From assembly GCA_964017045.1 (NCBI GenBank), contig OZ024802.1, positions 31,086,793 to 31,150,792 on the forward strand: a stretch of 64,000 nt of DNA, written 5' to 3'. The position numbers and the translations under genes were made by a program. This DNA is from Omphiscola glabra (lineage: Eukaryota; Mollusca; Gastropoda; Lymnaeidae). Below the pieces are notes generated by a model. The model made no database searches and had not been told where the DNA came from. It saw only the letters and a program-made list of their open reading frames with translations. Shown piece by piece: positions 59,698 through 64,000 of this stretch (the stretch's first letter is position 1; every line of letters starts with the position of its first letter).

Positions 59698-59740
59698 TAT
59701 ATTATATATATATATATTTATATATATATATATATATTAA
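59698..59740. repeat. (TA)n microsatellite
   Basis: Short TA dinucleotide run. Confidence 0.9.
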
Positions 59741-60019
59741 ACCCAAATCTGCAAAGCCCTTTTCTAAAATGTTTTGTTAACATAATTATTTATGACCTTT
59801 GAGCCGGATCAAAACCAGCGAGTTCCTTTAAGCACTGGTCTTCTTAATGGTCCTAACTTAACAGACAATGAATCCAGTATCGTCATGCATAGGTCGGGTT
59901 CAACAAAGCGTGCATGGAACATTAATACTTTGTCGAGAAACAAAGGAAGAACCCACACATCTGAAGTCAACTCGATGCAGTTTTGTATCACGTTACACAA
60001 AGATAAGCTGATGCTTAAG

Positions 60020-60145
60020 TTATGCTACTTCGTGGCTCAATCATAGGCTGATGCTTAAGTTATGCTACTTCGTGGCTCAATCAAGCTACTTCGTGGCTCA
60101 ATCATAGGCTGATGCTTAAGTTATGCTACTTCATGGCTCAATCCC
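60020..60145. repeat. ~40-bp repeat, 3 copies
   Basis: Copies of 'aggctgatgcttaagttatg' then 'ctacttcgtggctcaatcat', one of them partial. Confidence 0.85.
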
Positions 60146-60287
60146 CTATGATATTGCTAAAAGGTCGCATGGAACAGAACAAGACAAACGCTCGAGACAA
60201 AAGTCTGTAATGTTGTAACAGAGTCAGCTTATGAAGGATTGAAACTCTCTAACAATTTAACATTATTTTTTCTTCTCATTTTTACAG

Positions 60288-60422
60288 TACCTGGTCTCAA
60301 TGACATCATCTGCAGAGAGTTAAAAAGACAAATAGAAAAATTTCAATGTTCCGAAATTGGGACCGTCAACGGAATCTGCAAGTCCTTTCTAAGGAAGTTC
60401 CATGATTTTGGATGCCATTGAT
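60288..60422 (+). CDS. Candidate 3'-terminal exon of a small Cys-containing protein
   Basis: A good acceptor (T-rich tract then TTTACAG) precedes the frame PGLNDIICRELKRQIEKFQC, then 'SEIGTVNGICKSFLRKFHDF', then GCH and TGA. AATAAA follows at 60459-60464. Four Cys are spaced about 11, 10 and 10 residues apart. The open frame also runs upstream through a hydrophobic stretch (LTLFFLLIFTV), which could mimic a signal peptide, but it has no ATG close by, so a spliced exon is the simpler reading. No family recognised and no upstream exon found. Confidence 0.4.
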
Positions 60423-60534
60423 CAGAATGGGACCACAACAATGAAAAAAAAAATGATCAATAAACGATGACGATTAAGAGCAAAAATAGATCTTGTTTGA
60501 TTAATTTAAATTTGTAACAGGCTGTATTGTTGGT

Positions 60535-60655
60535 GGTTACAGAGTACGGTAGCGGTGGTTACAGAGTATGGTAGCGGTGGTTACAGAGTATGGTAGCGGT
60601 GGTTACAGAGTATGGTAGCGGTGGTGACAGAATATGGTGGCATTGGTTAGAGAGT
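60535..60655. repeat. ~22-bp minisatellite, 5 copies
   Basis: The unit is of the form ggtggttacagagtatggta then gc. Confidence 0.88.
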
Positions 60656-60794
60656 ATCGTAGCGTCTCTTTCAGCATAGTCTGAATCCAACGCAAACACA
60701 ACTCATTGATTGAGCGTGCGTCTTTGTTTTGATTGTGCCATAGCAGTTTTAAATGTACGTATCGATGTTCACCAAAGGCGCCATGACGTGTGCG

Positions 60795-60840
60795 TGTGTG
60801 TTTGTGCATGCCTGCGTGTGTGTGTATGCGTGCGTGTGAG
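60795..60840. repeat. GT-rich microsatellite
   Basis: 'gtgtgcgtgtgtg'-type run. Confidence 0.8.
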
Positions 60841-60949
60841 TCCTGCGTATATATTTAGTTCACCACCTCAAAATCAAAATCCTTCTGTAAAAATAGCAAT
60901 GCATGTTGAAAAGCTATCCAACCTTGGGGGAGGGGGGGTGTACAGAAAG

Positions 60950-61350
60950 GTTCACAAGTGCTAAGACTGTCATATGTTGTATGTACAGAAGGATTTACAG
61001 TTGCTAAGACTGTCATATGTTGTATGTACAGAAGGATTTACAGTTGCTAAGACTGTCATATGTTGAATTTACAGACGGGTTTACAGTTGCTAAGACTGCC
61101 ATATGTTAAATGTACAGAAGGGTTTACAGTTGCTAAGATTGCCATATGTTAAATGTACAGATGGATTTACAGTTGCTAAGACTGCCATATGTTGAATTTA
61201 CAGACGGGTTTACAGTTGCTAAGACTGCCATATGTTAAATGTACAGACGGGTTTACAGTTGCTAAGACTGCCATATGTTAAATGTACAGAAGGGTTTACA
61301 GTTGCTAAGACTGTCATATGTTGAATGTTCAGACGGGTTTACAGTTGCTA
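60950..61350. repeat. 43-bp minisatellite, ~9 copies
   Basis: The unit contains 'gggtttacagttgctaagac' then 'tgccatatgttaaatgtaca'. Confidence 0.92.
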
Positions 61351-61454
61351 GGACTCTCTTATGTTGTATTTCTCGTTAGACAGATAGGATACGCCACACC
61401 CCTTGCACGTTTGTTAATCGCTAGGGATAAGGTAAACGAGACAGAGTGCTGGAA

Positions 61455-61670
61455 CGAACAAACACACACACAACGCACACACACACACACCCACCCACAC
61501 AAAGAGACAGAGATAGATACATAAGATATGATAGATGTCATAGATATCATAGATAATATAAAAGATGATATGATAGATGTTATGATAGATATGATAGACA
61601 GAAAGACAGACAGACATGCAGGCAGGAAGACATGCAGGCAGGCAGTCAAACAGATAGACGGATAGACCGA
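61455..61670. repeat. Mixed CA, ATAGAT and CAGG simple repeats
   Basis: (CA)n run, then 'atgatagat' repeats, then 'gcaggcag' repeats. Minus-strand Cys/Val-rich frames are simple-repeat translations. Confidence 0.9.
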
Positions 61671-62087
61671 TAGTGGGGGCTCGTAAATTTAAGCCATTTA
61701 AAACTAGCCACGAAAAAATCAACAAACTATCCACTTTGCATGCAAGGGTGCATAAAACCAAAACAAGACAGGGGCGCTCCCCTCCAAAAGTCACGTGATG
61801 GCCCTACTGTTAAAATACGTCGGGTTGTTCCGAATTTAGAAACAGAGTGACGAAATCTGACGTTGGAGAGTATCTAACATGTGATATGGATTTAGTCTCT
61901 TGACCAGAGATCACGACGTTTTTCAAATTTGTGGTGAAACTCATTTTATTTTAAAAATTTATAAAAGAATTAACACTTCTTTCTTTCTACTATTTTTTTT
62001 CCCAAAACAAAAACCATTTGAGTTGGAATCAACACGATCAAAATCAATAACAATAATTATAGTATAGACATATTTCTCTGTTCTGTG

Positions 62088-62553
62088 CCACAACTTTTTC
62101 TCGAATTCCTGCCCTTCCTATCTAACCGAAATTCTCTCTGTCTATTCACCCCTTCGACAGCTTCGCTCCTCTGCAGACGATCGTATTCTTTCTGTCCCTA
62201 AGACTCGCACAAAAACATACGGTGAAAGATCTTTCTCTTACTGTGCCCCCAAACAATGGAATTCTCTTCCACTACACATCAGAAATATATCAACCATCAC
62301 AGCCTTCAAAACTGCACTCAAAACACACCTCTTTAAACTTTACTATCCTGACTGATTCCCCCTCTGAAAGTTAAACGATGCTGCGGAGTGCAGTCCATGG
62401 CTTCACATGTAAATTGATATGGAATGGTTGGTTTTTAATTTATATTTTTTAAGTTCATTTTAATTTGTATGTACAGCGTGGTGAGCCCAGCCCTAGGCTG
62501 GGGTACCACGCTATAGAAAACTACCCATAATAATAATAATAATAATAATAATA
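62088..62553 (+). mobile_element. 5'-truncated CR1/L2-like LINE
   Basis: Encodes 'LRSSADDRILSVPKTRTKTY', then 'RSFSYCAPKQWNSLPLHIRN', then '[17 protein letters not shown]' and a stop. Then the shared 3' UTR ('gtggtgagcccagccctagg') and an (AAT)n tail at 62527-62553. Best preserved 3' end of the family in this window. Confidence 0.85.
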
Positions 62554-62559
62554 TTTAAG

Positions 62560-62822
62560 ACATTCATCATCATCATCATGTCCCTTAGTCCTTGGACCGT
62601 TGGGGCCCCACAGATGACATGAAAACTATTCTCCATTCCTCTCGGTCTTCTGCGTTATGCATAGCATCGCCTAGTTTTAATCCCGTCCACTCTTTGATGT
62701 TACCTTCCCATCTTTTTCTCTGTCTTCCTCTTCTTCTCCCTCCTCTCGTTGTGCCCTGCATGATCTCTTGGGCGAGCGCTTGTTTTCTGGTCACGTGGCC
62801 ATACCATTCCAGTTTGCGCTTT
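62560..62822 (-). mobile_element. LINE 3' fragment, minus strand
   Basis: The minus frame reads 'MTRKQALAQEIMQGTTRGGR', then 'RRGRQRKRWEGNIKEWTGLK'. This is the typical C-terminal tail of a LINE endonuclease-reverse transcriptase. An (ATG)n tail is at 62565-62580. Confidence 0.75.
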
Positions 62823-62854
62823 TTTTTTTTTTAGGACATGAACCGTTTTGAAAT

Positions 62855-62950
62855 TAAGGTGGTCAAGTGGCCAAGCGGTCTAAACTGGGTCAATCCCAAT
62901 CTCGTGGATTAGAGCTCATCCATCCATCCCTGTGGGATTACAGCCGTGGA
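62855..62950 (+). mobile_element. Possible tRNA-derived SINE head
   Basis: 'ggtcaagtggccaagcggtc' resembles the 5' half and box A of a tRNA-Leu/Ser. A box-B-like stretch follows at about 62908-62922. It lacks a proper tRNA 3' half, so SINE or tRNA remnant is a tentative call. Confidence 0.4.
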
Positions 62951-63269
62951 TTCCCAGCTGCTGTTGATCCCTAATCCACATCATCTGTGACGGTATGAGT
63001 GGACGACGATGATTGTTGTAGCGCGCACCGGTTGAACTTTGCGACCTGATTGTGCTGTGTTGGTGTCGCGTTGTAAGACTGAAAGTTGTGTGTTGTTTTC
63101 ATGAATGTGTAAACCAATGTGCGACTATTGGTTCGGAGAACTCGAGTGAGCGGTCATGTGATAAGGGGTGTAACAAGACTGTAGAATGGTTGGTAAAGGT
63201 TGGCTGTTACACAGACCACAGACTTGGGTTGGCGTAGTTTTAATACGATTTCATCATCCATCCATCGAA

Positions 63270-63490
63270 GCCCCGGTCTGGATTTGACCCGTTTCCTTTT
63301 GGGTTTTGGTGGTTCACCCCTGTATTTGACCCGTTTCCTTTTGGGTTTTGGTGGTTCACCCCTGGATTTGACCCGTTTCCTTTTAGGTTTTGGTGGTTCA
63401 CCCCTGGATTTGAGCCGTTTCCTTTTGGGTTTTGGTGGTTCACCCCTGGATTTGACCCGTTTCCTTTTGGGTTTTGTTGGTTCACCTTCT
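63270..63490. repeat. 42-bp minisatellite, 5 copies
   Basis: The unit contains 'ggatttgacccgtttccttt' then 'tgggttttggtggttcaccc'. The in-frame period gives open frames on both strands; not a gene. Confidence 0.93.
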
Positions 63491-63518
63491 CCACACCTCA
63501 GCAATTCAGTATTCTCTC

Positions 63519-63702
63519 TAAGCGTCAGTTCACACGATCAAATTTCGCGTCAAATTGTTGTATGAACGCATTATTTTGTGCGTGGTTTCTTTTTTTTAAA
63601 GGAATTCGATCAAACAGTTATTTGAAAGTTGTGACTAGGCTTCATACACGAATTGCATCAAATGTTTGAAGGAAAATTTGATCGCGTGAACCGAGACGGT
63701 CC
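63519..63702. mobile_element. MITE with terminal inverted repeats
   Basis: The left end 'tcagttcacacgatcaaatt' is matched in inverse by 'aaatttgatcgcgtgaaccg'. Inside, 'tatgaacgcattattttgtg' is shared with the core of the MITE at 47996-48296. Confidence 0.65.
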
Positions 63703-63789
63703 GTGGACCTCGGTGGATGGATCAAAAAATGAAACAAAAATTCTCTAAAAATTATTAATATTATTAATAACACTAAAAAACAACAACGT

Positions 63790-64000
63790 TTTATTACCAT
63801 ATGATATCCCAAATACCATATGATATCCCAATCGCCATATGATATCCCAATCACCATATGATATCACGATCACCATATGATATCCCAATCACCATATGAT
63901 ATCCCAATTGCCATATGATATCCCAATCACCATATGATATCCCGATTACCATATGATATCCCAATTACCATATGATATCCCAATTACCATCTGATATCCC
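63790..64000. repeat. 19-bp minisatellite running off the window end
   Basis: At least 11 copies of 'accatatgatatcccaat' with small changes. Confidence 0.92.

Overview
The window is animal DNA. It has spliced genes with GT-AG introns, several LINE and hAT remnants, MITEs, no operons, and a very high load of tandem minisatellites. It is AT-rich, and one MITE closely matches the SPIN hAT family, which is reported in tetrapods, a triatomine bug and a pond snail. Together with the repeat style this suggests a mollusc, probably a heterobranch gastropod. The species cannot be fixed from the sequence alone.

The main gene is a neprilysin/ECE-type M13 zinc metallopeptidase on the + strand at 17246-43849. 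I could assemble it as 13 exons whose phases all agree, giving a 688-residue type II membrane protein. It has an N-terminal anchor, M13_N, an HEITH zinc site, an ExxxD third ligand, the THSP..R substrate-pocket residues and a C-terminal Cys-Trp signature. It is shorter than usual in the M13_N middle, and the Asn of the substrate-binding N-A-(F/Y)-Y motif is replaced by His.

The 3' part of this gene (exons 10-13, with introns) lies in the left arm of a large imperfect inverted duplication: left arm about 36716-45886, right arm about 49235-59193, spacer about 3.35 kb. The right arm carries intact copies of exons 10-13 on the - strand, so two M13 3' ends face each other tail to tail. The arms have arm-specific insertions (a LINE on the left; a LINE fragment and a MITE with a clean empty site on the right). 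By hand count, exons 10 and 12 have diverged more than most of the adjacent intron I compared, while exon 11 is almost identical.

Layout: 1-9990 is non-genic with large minisatellites (18, 39, 34, 30, 37 and 39 bp units) and one weak promoter-like site near 7.65 kb. 10.0-11.5 kb is a tandem array of a U2 snRNA-like sequence on the - strand. 14.3-16.6 kb is a LINE reverse transcriptase remnant split by a second LINE. 17.2-43.8 kb is the M13 gene; its introns hold a SPIN-like MITE, two hAT transposase remnants (one with three internal minisatellites made from transposase coding segments) and more minisatellites. 36.7-59.2 kb is the inverted duplication; its spacer holds a G-rich array and a MULE-like palindromic MITE. 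59.2-64 kb is mostly simple repeats and LINE fragments, with one candidate terminal exon for a small cysteine-containing peptide.

Most long open frames in this window are repeat translations (units of 30, 34 or 39 bp stay open) and are not genes.
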